Shown here piece after piece: positions 1-4,326 of a DNA stretch of 6,161 nt (within the stretch, counting starts at the first letter, position 1; each line of letters begins with the position of its first letter). The DNA comes from Candidatus Saccharibacteria bacterium UBA1944. Lineage in GTDB: Bacteria > Patescibacteriota > Saccharimonadia > Saccharimonadales > Saccharimonadaceae. The position numbers and the translations under genes were made by a program. The notes under the pieces are model-generated. The model had not been told where the DNA came from and did not search any database. It saw only the letters and a program-made list of their open reading frames with translations. The stretch is taken from positions 56,356 to 62,516 of the forward strand of contig DDEW01000019.1 in NCBI GenBank assembly GCA_002336935.1. Reading direction: 5' to 3'.

Positions 1-21
1 GCAACTTCACACTCCGTCCCA

Positions 22-62
22 GCCACGTAAAGTCCGGTCATTGTGACCGGTTTTTATGTGGC
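22..62 (+). terminator. Long hairpin terminator of an upstream plus-strand unit
   Basis: An inner perfect stem CCGGTCA/TGACCGG (34-40 with 44-50, loop TTG) is followed directly by TTTTT (51-55). The stem is extended by an outer arm GCCACGTAAA (22-31) pairing with TTTATGTGGC (53-62, one G-T wobble). The T-run on the plus strand makes this an intrinsic terminator for a transcript that starts left of the window. On the minus strand the run is weaker. Bases 1-21 may be the 3' end of the upstream gene or untranslated sequence; I cannot identify it. Confidence 0.75.
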
Positions 63-146
63 GAGAAAGCTAGCGCTGCACTGCTCTCCGAACAAGCAGG
101 CAGAGGAGACATTGTACGATATCACTCCGCGTTCACCAATCTCTTG

Positions 147-152
147 TACAAT
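147..152 (+). promoter_or_regulatory. Candidate -10 box (TACAAT) giving a leaderless transcript
   Basis: TACAAT lies 6 nt upstream of the ATG at 159, so a start at the usual distance from a -10 box would fall on or next to the ATG. No Shine-Dalgarno is present before the ATG and no good -35 box is seen 16-18 bp upstream. The box lies inside the palindrome TTGTACAA (144-151), and the 7-base ATTGTAC at 111-117 is repeated inverted at 146-152, so an operator is possible. This is inferred from the sequence alone. Confidence 0.4.
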
Positions 153-158
153 AGATGC

Positions 159-686
159 ATGAAGTTATTCTTTATTTATGGGCCACCGGCCGTTGGTAAA
201 CTAACGGTTGCCAACGAGCTTGCAAAAATCACCGGCTTTCCGGTATTTCACAATCACCTAACACGGGACATTGTGCACGAGCTCTACCCACACACGTTGA
301 GCGAGCATTACGACCTTGTTCACCACCTGCGCCTTACCGTCTTTCATTACCTTGCGTCACATGGCACGAGCGCCATTTTCACCTACGTGTATGATGGCAA
401 AAGCGATTGGCCGGCTGTGAAACAGATGATCCAGTCAATAGAACCAAGTGGTGGTGAAGTATGCTTTGTTGAACTTACTACCGACAGAGCTACGCTCCTT
501 AACCGCGTCACGGAAGATTCCCGCAAAACACACAAAAAAATTCATTCAGCAGAAACCTTGACTGAAGTTATGGATGCCAATAGCTTTTCGTCGGCACCGC
601 TCAAGAATATCCTTGTCATCGACAACACTAATTTGAGCGCCCACGATACTGCTGTGCAAATTGCCACTCACTACGGCGTTATTTAG
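159..686 (+). CDS. P-loop nucleotide kinase-like protein (AAA/shikimate-kinase-like fold)
   Basis: A 175-residue cytoplasmic protein beginning MKLFFIYGPPAVGK. The Walker A loop GPPAVGKLT is at residues 8-16, directly after a short hydrophobic beta strand, as in small nucleoside and shikimate kinases. Other landmarks are HNH at 31-33, the strand FTYVYD at 74-79, CFVELTTDR at 102-110, a likely lid segment with R116 and SRK at 121-123, and a final IDNTNLS at 154-160. Proteins of this shape are often labelled 'shikimate kinase' or 'AAA family ATPase', but their substrate is generally unproven and there are no aromatic-pathway genes here, so I assign only ATP-dependent phosphotransferase-like. The frame is open back to the window edge, with one earlier start, TTG144. 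ATG159 is preferred because the family begins at this strand and the upstream part would be translated through the terminator hairpin. The 3' end overlaps the convergent methyltransferase gene by 8 bp. Confidence 0.8.
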   Translation: MKLFFIYGPPAVGKLTVANELAKITGFPVFHNHLTRDIVHELYPHTLSEHYDLVHHLRLTVFHYLASHGTSAIFTYVYDGKSDWPAVKQMIQSIEPSGGEVCFVELTTDRATLLNRVTEDSRKTHKKIHSAETLTEVMDANSFSSAPLKNILVIDNTNLSAHDTAVQIATHYGVI

Positions 687-1422
687 TGTGCTGCTTTTGG
701 CGATAGACTTCAAATAATTGCACCCACTGCTCAAGACTCAGCTGCGACGGTTTCAGTAGTTCGTCAATGCCACTGGCGCGTCGTGGTGTTTTTGCAAATA
801 CTTTTGGGTCATGGTAGCTCCGCTCTACGAGCTGTCGATACTCTGGCATGAATAGTGGCGCTATGAGGGGCCGCGGGCGGCGCTCCAATGCAAGTAATAC
901 CGTATCGACATTTGGCCGCGGCATATAATCACTGCGCTGCAATTGTTTGACAATTTTTGCTTCATACATAGGCCCCAACATCATGCCGAGCGCACCAGTA
1001 AAGTACTGGTTATGGAGCACGATTTTCTGCGCAAATTGTTTTTGTACAATCAGGTAAATCGACTGGGGTGGCGTTGCGGTTTCACATAGCTTGCGTACAA
1101 TCTTGGAGCTTAAATGAAAAGGTATATTTGCAAAAACTTTATTCCCACCAATCAGGGGCTCCATTGTCATAAAGTCGCCCTCTATCACCCGAACATTGGC
1201 GTAGCCTTGCAGGTTGATACGCAGCTTATTCGCCGTCTGTTGGTCATACTCTATAGCAATAACCGTACGAGCAACTTCCGCTAGTGCGCTCGCAATAATC
1301 CCCGTTCCAGCACCGATATCATATACGGTATCAGTATTACTAATCGACGTTTTTTGGATTAGTTGACGTACAAAAGCAGGGTTACGCAGAAAGTGCTGAC
1401 CATAGGTATGTTTTCGTCTCAT
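679..1422 (-). CDS. rRNA adenine N6-methyltransferase, KsgA/Erm superfamily
   Basis: A 247-residue SAM-dependent methyltransferase that should methylate the N6 of adenines in rRNA. The N-terminus MRRKHTYGQHFLRN matches the family's 'GQxFL' entry. Motif I is DIGAGTG at 35-41, the acidic ribose-binding strand is AIEYD at 56-60, EGDF is at 81-84, and catalytic motif IV is NIPF at 99-102 followed by HLSS. NIPF-HLSS resembles Erm 23S rRNA methylases (NIPY-HLST type) more than KsgA (usually NLPYN), and the protein is shorter than E. coli KsgA (273 aa). So a 23S target and macrolide-type resistance are possible, but a divergent KsgA acting on the 16S 3' end cannot be excluded. ATG1422 is chosen over TTG1458 because AGGA lies 5 nt upstream and the family starts here. 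The start lies 7 bp after the membrane protein stop, and the Shine-Dalgarno overlaps that stop, so the two genes are probably co-transcribed and coupled. Confidence 0.85.
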   Translation of the reverse strand: MRRKHTYGQHFLRNPAFVRQLIQKTSISNTDTVYDIGAGTGIIASALAEVARTVIAIEYDQQTANKLRINLQGYANVRVIEGDFMTMEPLIGGNKVFANIPFHLSSKIVRKLCETATPPQSIYLIVQKQFAQKIVLHNQYFTGALGMMLGPMYEAKIVKQLQRSDYMPRPNVDTVLLALERRPRPLIAPLFMPEYRQLVERSYHDPKVFAKTPRRASGIDELLKPSQLSLEQWVQLFEVYRQKQHTK

Positions 1423-1429
1423 TGCCGTC

Positions 1430-1894
1430 CTACTTACGTCGCGGCAGTTCACGGGCAACTAAGAGCGCCGCCCACAGCATAATGGCTGTAAACACTACAA
1501 ACCACAAACCATTGAGCGTCGGGATCGTCACACCAAATAGTCCAGTGTCAGAATCGGCGTTACCGCTAATGTTCGTAAACAGTGCGATACCGAGCCATAG
1601 TACTCCTGTGGCCACTGCAGCACTTTTTGTCACCCGCCATGCGCGTGGGTCAAGCTTCATCGACAACAAGTATGGCAATGATGCCACCTCAAGGGCAACA
1701 ATGAGTCCTGCGAGAAAAGCAGCAGTGACCAATCCCCCAGCAAATCCATAGCCGTAGGTTACCTCATAAAATTTTTCAAACGTAAACAGCTGTGCAATCG
1801 CTAAGCTCAGATACACCGCGCCCAAAGCCATTGCACGCCAATGGGCAGGATTTTTGCTAAATTCGCTCGGGAAAATGGCTCGCAAACGCTTCAT
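1430..1894 (-). CDS. Four-helix integral membrane protein, unknown function
   Basis: I do not recognise a family. The 154-residue protein has a short basic N-terminus (MKRLRAIF) and four predicted membrane helices at about 21-39, 50-77, 90-108 and 126-146, and ends in the basic RELPRRK. A Glu in helix 2 (about residue 69, VALEVASLP) followed by a proline is the only obvious polar feature in the membrane. The loop between helices 3 and 4 (NISGNADSDTG) is polar. The positive-inside rule suggests both ends are cytoplasmic. It directly precedes the rRNA methyltransferase gene (7-bp gap), so the two form one unit, but nothing shows a shared role. The ATG at 1894 has no clear Shine-Dalgarno; a TATACT box lies 6 nt upstream, so the message may be leaderless. 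Confidence 0.75.
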   Translation of the reverse strand: MKRLRAIFPSEFSKNPAHWRAMALGAVYLSLAIAQLFTFEKFYEVTYGYGFAGGLVTAAFLAGLIVALEVASLPYLLSMKLDPRAWRVTKSAAVATGVLWLGIALFTNISGNADSDTGLFGVTIPTLNGLWFVVFTAIMLWAALLVARELPRRK

Positions 1895-1900
1895 ATCTCT

Positions 1901-1906
1901 AGTATA
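1901..1906 (-). promoter_or_regulatory. Candidate -10 box (TATACT) for the membrane protein-methyltransferase unit
   Basis: On the minus strand TATACT ends 6 nt before the ATG at 1894. No convincing -35 is seen at 16-18 bp. The placement parallels the box before the kinase-like gene at 159, suggesting leaderless transcription. A plus-strand TATAAT at 1920-1925 lies just behind it, also without a good -35. Confidence 0.35.
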
Positions 1907-1945
1907 CGCGGTAAAGGGATATAATGTGTTGTGTTTTTTGCCATA

Positions 1946-2086
1946 ACGCTTGCGCTAACCCTAAAAAAAGCGTATTGTACCTATAGCGAAACTACAAAAA
2001 CAAAAACACCAAAAAAACTTGTAGCATCTCGCTCTACGATATATCCACCACAACATATCATGATGCCCCGGCCTCTGCCGGGGCAT
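1946..2086 (+). ncRNA. Candidate structured small RNA in the 1895-2143 gap
   Basis: The gap holds no convincing gene but does hold ordered hairpins when read on the plus strand. Hairpin I is ACGCTT (1946-1951) with AAGCGT (1968-1973). Hairpin II is AGCGA (1985-1989) with TCGCT (2029-2033), stacked on CTACAA (1992-1997) with TTGTAG (2019-2024), enclosing an A/C-rich loop that looks single-stranded. Hairpin III is a perfect 10-bp GC-rich stem at 2063-2086. Possible promoters are TATAAT at 1920-1925 (no -35) or TTGCGC (1950-1955), 17 bp, TATTGT (1973-1978). With the second promoter the RNA would begin near 1985, exactly at hairpin II. Both ends are uncertain and I recognise no known RNA family. 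Confidence 0.3.
2063..2086 (+). terminator. Perfect 10-bp GC-rich hairpin, possible terminator
   Basis: ATGCCCCGGC (2063-2072) pairs perfectly with GCCGGGGCAT (2077-2086) around a CTCT loop. The following TGCTTATATAAGC has only a weak T content, so termination is plausible but not certain. The hairpin ends on the first base of the -35 box of the next promoter, so it would insulate the downstream small gene from read-through. Confidence 0.5.
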
Positions 2087-2114
2087 TGCTTATATAAGCT
2101 TAATGTGTTATAAT
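2086..2114 (+). promoter_or_regulatory. Sigma70-type promoter of the small membrane protein gene
   Basis: TTGCTT (2086-2091), a 17-bp spacer, then a perfect TATAAT (2109-2114) preceded by TGT (2106-2108), an extended -10. Transcription would start near 2121, leaving a leader of about 23 nt that carries the Shine-Dalgarno AGAGGAG (2132-2138). The spacer begins with the palindrome GCTTATATAAGC (2088-2099). Confidence 0.75.
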
Positions 2115-2143
2115 AGACTTACGTACTAGCGAGAGGAGCTGTC

Positions 2144-2320
2144 GTGATCGACCGTCATCTCTGGAAGGTATGGGCTGCGTGCACGCTGATCTGGCTGTTC
2201 ATCGCCGTGATCAACGTGATGAGTGGTAACACCTTCCTGGTCGTGCTCGATCTGGTAGTGGCCGCATTCCAGGCGCTCGCCGCCTATGCCACCTACCAGC
2301 AGTACAACACTGGCGAGTAG
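2144..2320 (+). CDS. Small GC-rich two-helix membrane protein, unknown function
   Basis: A 58-residue protein starting at GTG, 5 nt after AGAGGAG. It begins MIDRHLWKVWAACTLIW and has two hydrophobic helices at about 8-26 and 31-48, joined by the tight turn MSGNT, with a polar tail ending YQQYNTGE: a membrane hairpin, with both ends probably cytoplasmic. There is no signal peptide cleavage site. I do not recognise the family; small proteins of this kind are common in actinobacterial phages, and lysis-type or superinfection-type roles are possible but unproven. It is about 58% GC, with about 81% G/C at third codon positions, against about half in the first 40 codons of rpsP. It lies on the strand opposite to its neighbours, with its own promoter and a downstream hairpin, as an independent cassette. 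The good start signals and biased codon use argue that it is real. Confidence 0.7.
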   Translation: MIDRHLWKVWAACTLIWLFIAVINVMSGNTFLVVLDLVVAAFQALAAYATYQQYNTGE

Positions 2321-2336
2321 TCTTCGCCCAACCCTC

Positions 2337-2385
2337 ACCCGCCATTGGCCACTGTGCCATGGCGGGTACTTTACTAGCCTTTTTT
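2337..2385 (+). terminator. Hairpin after the small membrane protein gene
   Basis: ACCCGCCAT (2337-2345) pairs with ATGGCGGGT (2359-2367), with a further GGC/GCC pairing inside. The immediate tail ACTTTACTAGCC is only partly T-rich; a T6 run comes later (2380-2385), inside the 3' codons of trmD on the other strand. It is therefore an imperfect intrinsic terminator for the plus strand. On the minus strand the stem is not followed by T's, so trmD has no clear terminator of its own apart from this stem. Confidence 0.55.
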
Positions 2386-3024
2386 ACTGTTCGCTGCTCG
2401 CCATTTGGTGATTTCGCCATGGTGACCACTAAGCAGCACGTCGGGGACACTCATGTCGTTCCATACTTCTGGACGCGTATACTGCGGAAATTCAAGTGTT
2501 TCGCCATCACTAAAGCTCTCGATCACTGCGCTCTCGGCTCCGCCAAGTACACCAGGGAGCAGGCGTACTATGCTATCAATAATCGTCATCGCTGGCAGTT
2601 CACCGCCGGTAAGCACATAATCGCCAACGCTCACTTCTTGATCAACCAGTGCCAAAATTCGCTCATCGTAACCTTCATAGCGACCACACACAAATATATA
2701 GCCATGGTCAGCCTCACTATAGGCCTTGGCATCTGCCTGCTTCCATCGAGCACCACGCGGCGTCATCAACAAAACCTTCGCTGTAGGGTCCTTCTGCTTT
2801 GCTGCTTCGATTGCCTTCCATAGTGGCTCGATCATTAACAGCATGCCGTCACCGCCGCCATACGGTGTGTCATCAACCTGCTTGCGCGTTCCAAGTCCAA
2901 ATTCACGCAGGTTAATTGTTGATAGCTCAACAATCCCGTCTTTTTGCGCCTTCCACATCATGCTATTAGTAAATACGCCGGTAAACATACCAGGGAATAG
3001 CGTCACAACTTGAAATTTCTTCAT
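2374..3024 (-). CDS. trmD: tRNA (guanine37-N1)-methyltransferase
   Basis: TrmD transfers methyl from SAM to N1 of G37 next to the anticodon, which prevents +1 frameshifting. It acts as a cytoplasmic SPOUT-fold dimer with a trefoil knot. The 216-residue protein shows the full set of motifs: VTLFPGMF at 7-14, DDTPYGGGDGM at 51-61, TPRG at 88-91, CGRYEGYDER at 113-122, SVGDYVLTGGELPAM at 132-146, R154 before LPGVLG, then FSDG (D173, in the position of the catalytic Asp169 of E. coli) and QYTRPEVW at 181-188. It stops soon after SGHHGEITKW and is about 40 residues shorter than the E. coli enzyme (255 aa), losing most of the C-terminal helical domain. In many bacteria it follows rimM in the rpsP operon; here rimM is absent and an opposite-strand gene lies upstream. 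The start has no clear Shine-Dalgarno. Confidence 0.95.
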   Translation of the reverse strand: MKKFQVVTLFPGMFTGVFTNSMMWKAQKDGIVELSTINLREFGLGTRKQVDDTPYGGGDGMLLMIEPLWKAIEAAKQKDPTAKVLLMTPRGARWKQADAKAYSEADHGYIFVCGRYEGYDERILALVDQEVSVGDYVLTGGELPAMTIIDSIVRLLPGVLGGAESAVIESFSDGETLEFPQYTRPEVWNDMSVPDVLLSGHHGEITKWRAANSKKG

Positions 3025-3031
3025 TATCTTT

Positions 3032-3060
3032 AGCTTAGCAATATTTGCTATAAATGTCTA
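3032..3060 (-). promoter_or_regulatory. Weak candidate promoter of trmD
   Basis: On the minus strand TAGACA (3055-3060) is separated by 17 bp from TAAGCT (3032-3037), which ends 7 nt before the trmD ATG. The -10 is a poor match. An inverted repeat TAGCAA/TTGCTA (3036-3041 with 3045-3050) covers the spacer and touches the -10, so a regulator site or a small RNA hairpin is possible. Confidence 0.3.
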
Positions 3061-3106
3061 TGTATGTTGTTATATACACATATTTCGTTCCAGCACCGTT
3101 ACCTGC

Positions 3107-3112
3107 TATACT
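3107..3112 (+). promoter_or_regulatory. Extended -10 box (TGC-TATACT) upstream of the anchored acidic protein
   Basis: TGC at 3104-3106 joins TATACT at 3107-3112, an extended -10 that needs little -35; a weak TTCGTT lies 17 bp upstream (3084-3089). The ATG at 3122 is 9 nt after the box, leaving a leader of only about 0-3 nt. The box is enclosed by the inverted repeat CTGCT (3103-3107)/AGCAG (3116-3120), which could be an operator. Confidence 0.5.
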
Positions 3113-3121
3113 ATAAGCAGT

Positions 3122-3430
3122 ATGGAACTGGGAACAGATAGGGATAAGTCGGATGAAATTAGTGATGCGCAGCGTTTAGCCGCTACTACTAAGCAAGTTA
3201 CGATTGACCCGGTTCATGAGGATGTAGCACCCGACGACCTTCCCGATGAGCAAATTGCCACTCAGCATATTTTGCAACCTGCAATCGCGAATATCCCCAC
3301 CGACTCCGAGCATACGCTCCCGGCTATAAAGCAACGCGCCGCTGTGCGCACTCACCGTTTTGCTCTTGCCGTTAGTCTGGCTGTCGTAAGTATGCTTACT
3401 ACCGTGTCAGTACTTGCCTTTTTTGGATGA
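3122..3430 (+). CDS. Acidic protein with a single C-terminal membrane anchor, unknown
   Basis: A 102-residue protein of no recognised family. Residues 1-65 are hydrophilic and acidic (many Asp and Glu, for instance DVAPDDLPDEQ at 35-45) and look disordered. A basic stretch KQRAAVRTHR at 70-79 leads into one hydrophobic helix at about 80-101, which ends the protein. The order acidic region, basic flank, C-terminal helix suggests a tail-anchored protein with its soluble part in the cytoplasm. It has its own extended -10 box, no Shine-Dalgarno (AAGCAGT precedes the ATG), and a good terminator just downstream, so it forms a single-gene unit on the strand opposite to trmD and khpA. Base composition resembles its neighbours, unlike the other two small plus-strand genes. 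The terminator and membrane segment support it being real. Confidence 0.65.
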   Translation: MELGTDRDKSDEISDAQRLAATTKQVTIDPVHEDVAPDDLPDEQIATQHILQPAIANIPTDSEHTLPAIKQRAAVRTHRFALAVSLAVVSMLTTVSVLAFFG

Positions 3431-3444
3431 ACAGCATACACTAA

Positions 3445-3473
3445 AAAATCCGCTCGGTTTTGAAGCGGATTTT
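3445..3473. terminator. Bidirectional terminator between the anchored protein and khpA
   Basis: AAAATCCGCT (3445-3454) pairs perfectly with AGCGGATTTT (3464-3473) around CGGTTTTGA. Read on the minus strand the stem runs into a T6 tract, a strong terminator for khpA, whose stop lies about 80 nt before it. Read on the plus strand there are four T's within the stem end, serving the gene that stops at 3430. Confidence 0.8.
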
Positions 3474-3507
3474 GTAGACATATAAGGCTCTCAAACCTTT
3501 TGGTTTG

Positions 3508-3547
3508 CTCGCATGAGCTCGTTCAAGTGTTCTCGCATGAACTGGTT
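3508..3547. repeat. Short direct repeat in the khpA 3' region
   Basis: CTCGCATGAGCTCGTT (3508-3523) and CTCGCATGAACTGGTT (3532-3547) match at 14 of 16 positions with a 24-bp period. The neighbouring CAAACC (3492-3497) and GGTTTG (3502-3507) form a 6-bp hairpin with a TTTT loop. On the minus strand this lies between the khpA stop and its terminator. Confidence 0.6.
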
Positions 3548-3551
3548 ATGA

Positions 3552-3953
3552 TTATATATCTAAATCATCCAGTTCTGCAAGCTCTGCACGGGACTTTTTT
3601 GCGAAATCCGACTCTTGTTGCTCATCGTTTTCCACATTTTCATCGGTTGAATTATCCACAGGTTCATCCGTGTCGTCACTTGAAATAACCGTTGACTCGT
3701 CTGGGTTGTCGTTGTTAACGATTTTCAGATTATAACGTGCGCTGTTTTTTGTGCCCAGTGCACGAAGCAATGTGCGCAGACTCTGGGCAGTTACTCCCCG
3801 ACGTCCAATCACCCGTCCAAGATCCTCAGGATTAACCGTAAGCGTCAGTAAAACGCCTTTTTCGTCGACAATACGGTCAACGACGACATCATCCGGGTTA
3901 CCTACTAGTGATTTTACGATATATTCTACAAATTGCTGGTCGATAGTTGACAT
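3552..3953 (-). CDS. khpA: KH-domain RNA-binding protein KhpA (YlqC family) with acidic tail
   Basis: KhpA is a small cytoplasmic single-KH RNA-binding protein; in Gram-positive bacteria it pairs with KhpB/Jag. The protein opens MSTIDQQFVEYIVKSLV, then a beta strand (VLLTLTV, 34-40), NPEDLG, and the KH signature loop GRRG at 50-53 within VIGRRG, with the helix TAQSLRTLLRAL after it. The KH part ends near residue 80, the normal full length of the family. Residues about 81-133 are an added Asp/Glu/Asn/Ser-rich stretch with a short basic patch (AKKSR, 118-122), ending in ELAELDDLDI, probably disordered. ATG3953 lies 11 nt after AGGAG; GTG3959 in the same frame lies 5 nt after it and would add Met-Gly, so the start is uncertain by two codons. 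The usual neighbours rpsP and trmD are present on both sides but separated by inverted genes. Confidence 0.92.
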   Translation of the reverse strand: MSTIDQQFVEYIVKSLVGNPDDVVVDRIVDEKGVLLTLTVNPEDLGRVIGRRGVTAQSLRTLLRALGTKNSARYNLKIVNNDNPDESTVISSDDTDEPVDNSTDENVENDEQQESDFAKKSRAELAELDDLDI

Positions 3954-4001
3954 GCCCACTTAGTCTCCTTTGCTGTCTCACTGTTAATATCGCGTGGCTT
4001 T

Positions 4002-4030
4002 ATTGTAGCACGACTCTCGGAATCTGTATA
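4002..4030 (-). promoter_or_regulatory. Candidate khpA promoter
   Basis: On the minus strand TATACA (4025-4030), 17 bp, then TGC-TACAAT (box 4002-4007, TGC at 4008-4010), an extended -10. The transcript would begin near 3995 with a leader of about 40 nt carrying AAAGGAG before the start. Its -35 abuts the -35 of the divergent promoter at 4031. Confidence 0.6.
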
Positions 4031-4059
4031 TTGTAATTATGCTAAATAAGTTATATAAT
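4031..4059 (+). promoter_or_regulatory. Strong sigma70-type promoter of the small gene at 4095
   Basis: TTGTAA (4031-4036), a 17-bp AT-rich spacer, and a perfect TATAAT (4054-4059). Transcription would start near 4066, giving a leader of about 29 nt with GGAG at 4087-4090, 4 nt before the ATG. Confidence 0.8.
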
Positions 4060-4094
4060 ATACCATATTCTGTTCCTTCGATGATTGGAGTACC

Positions 4095-4295
4095 ATGGAC
4101 CAGCGCACGGACCCACGTCACCCAGAGCACACGGCCTTCGTGGCCGGTATGACCCCCGAAGTCAAACTGCTCCACGACATCTTCTGCGCATGCATAGATG
4201 CCGAGAACACCCACGACAAGCTGTCGGTTCCCCACGGCCCCGCCAGCCTGCGCCACCCGTACACCCGTGATGAAATCGCGGCCATGGGCTACTAG
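4095..4295 (+). CDS. Small GC-rich soluble protein, unknown function
   Basis: A 66-residue hydrophilic protein I cannot place in a family. It begins MDQRTDPRHPEHTAFVAGM and ends TRDEIAAMGY. It is rich in His (7), Pro and Asp, has two Cys close together (FCACID, residues 30-35) and one likely amphipathic helix around 20-40 (PEVKLLHDIFCACIDAEN). There is no signal peptide or membrane segment. The His/Cys content could bind a metal, but no recognised zinc motif is present. It is about 63% GC, with about 80% G/C at third codon positions, well above its neighbours, which suggests recent transfer, perhaps from a high-GC host or its phages. Another frame is also open from 4085 to 4270, but the ATG at 4095 has GGAG 4 nt upstream and the promoter fits. 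The own promoter and terminator, and the inverted position between rpsP and khpA, make it a self-contained cassette. Confidence 0.65.
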   Translation: MDQRTDPRHPEHTAFVAGMTPEVKLLHDIFCACIDAENTHDKLSVPHGPASLRHPYTRDEIAAMGY

Positions 4296-4326
4296 CCCGA
4301 CGCGTAGAAGTCCCGAGCAGAACAAA

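Noticed and set aside
1..33. Possible tRNA 3' end (CTCCGTCCCAGCCA)
   Set aside because: The T-loop pattern fails: the base before TTC is not G and the conserved A58 position is C, and the flanks do not pair as a T-stem.
3..158. N-terminal extension of the kinase-like protein in an open frame to the window edge
   Set aside because: It would be translated through the terminator hairpin at 22-62, and the family begins at the MKLFFIYGPP strand.
1931..2113. 60-codon plus-strand frame with a hydrophobic start, GTG 5 nt after TATAAT
   Set aside because: It runs through a perfect 10-bp hairpin and the next promoter, its C-terminal part is low-complexity Lys/Thr and Pro, and there is no Shine-Dalgarno; RNA structure explains the stretch better.
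2211..2450. Programmed frameshift at A6 in the last trmD codons giving a longer C-terminus
   Set aside because: The -1 frame meets a stop at once and the other frame only reads antisense to the GC-rich cassette, giving an Arg/Pro-rich sequence unlike the TrmD C-terminal domain.
2359..2823. 154-codon plus-strand frame opposite trmD
   Set aside because: Antisense of a clearly recognised TrmD; no promoter or Shine-Dalgarno, and the start lies in a hairpin.
4085..4270. Alternative 61-codon frame inside the cassette at 4095 (Arg/Pro/His-rich)
   Set aside because: Shadow frame of GC-rich DNA; GGAG and spacing support the ATG at 4095, whose frame has the G/C third-position bias.
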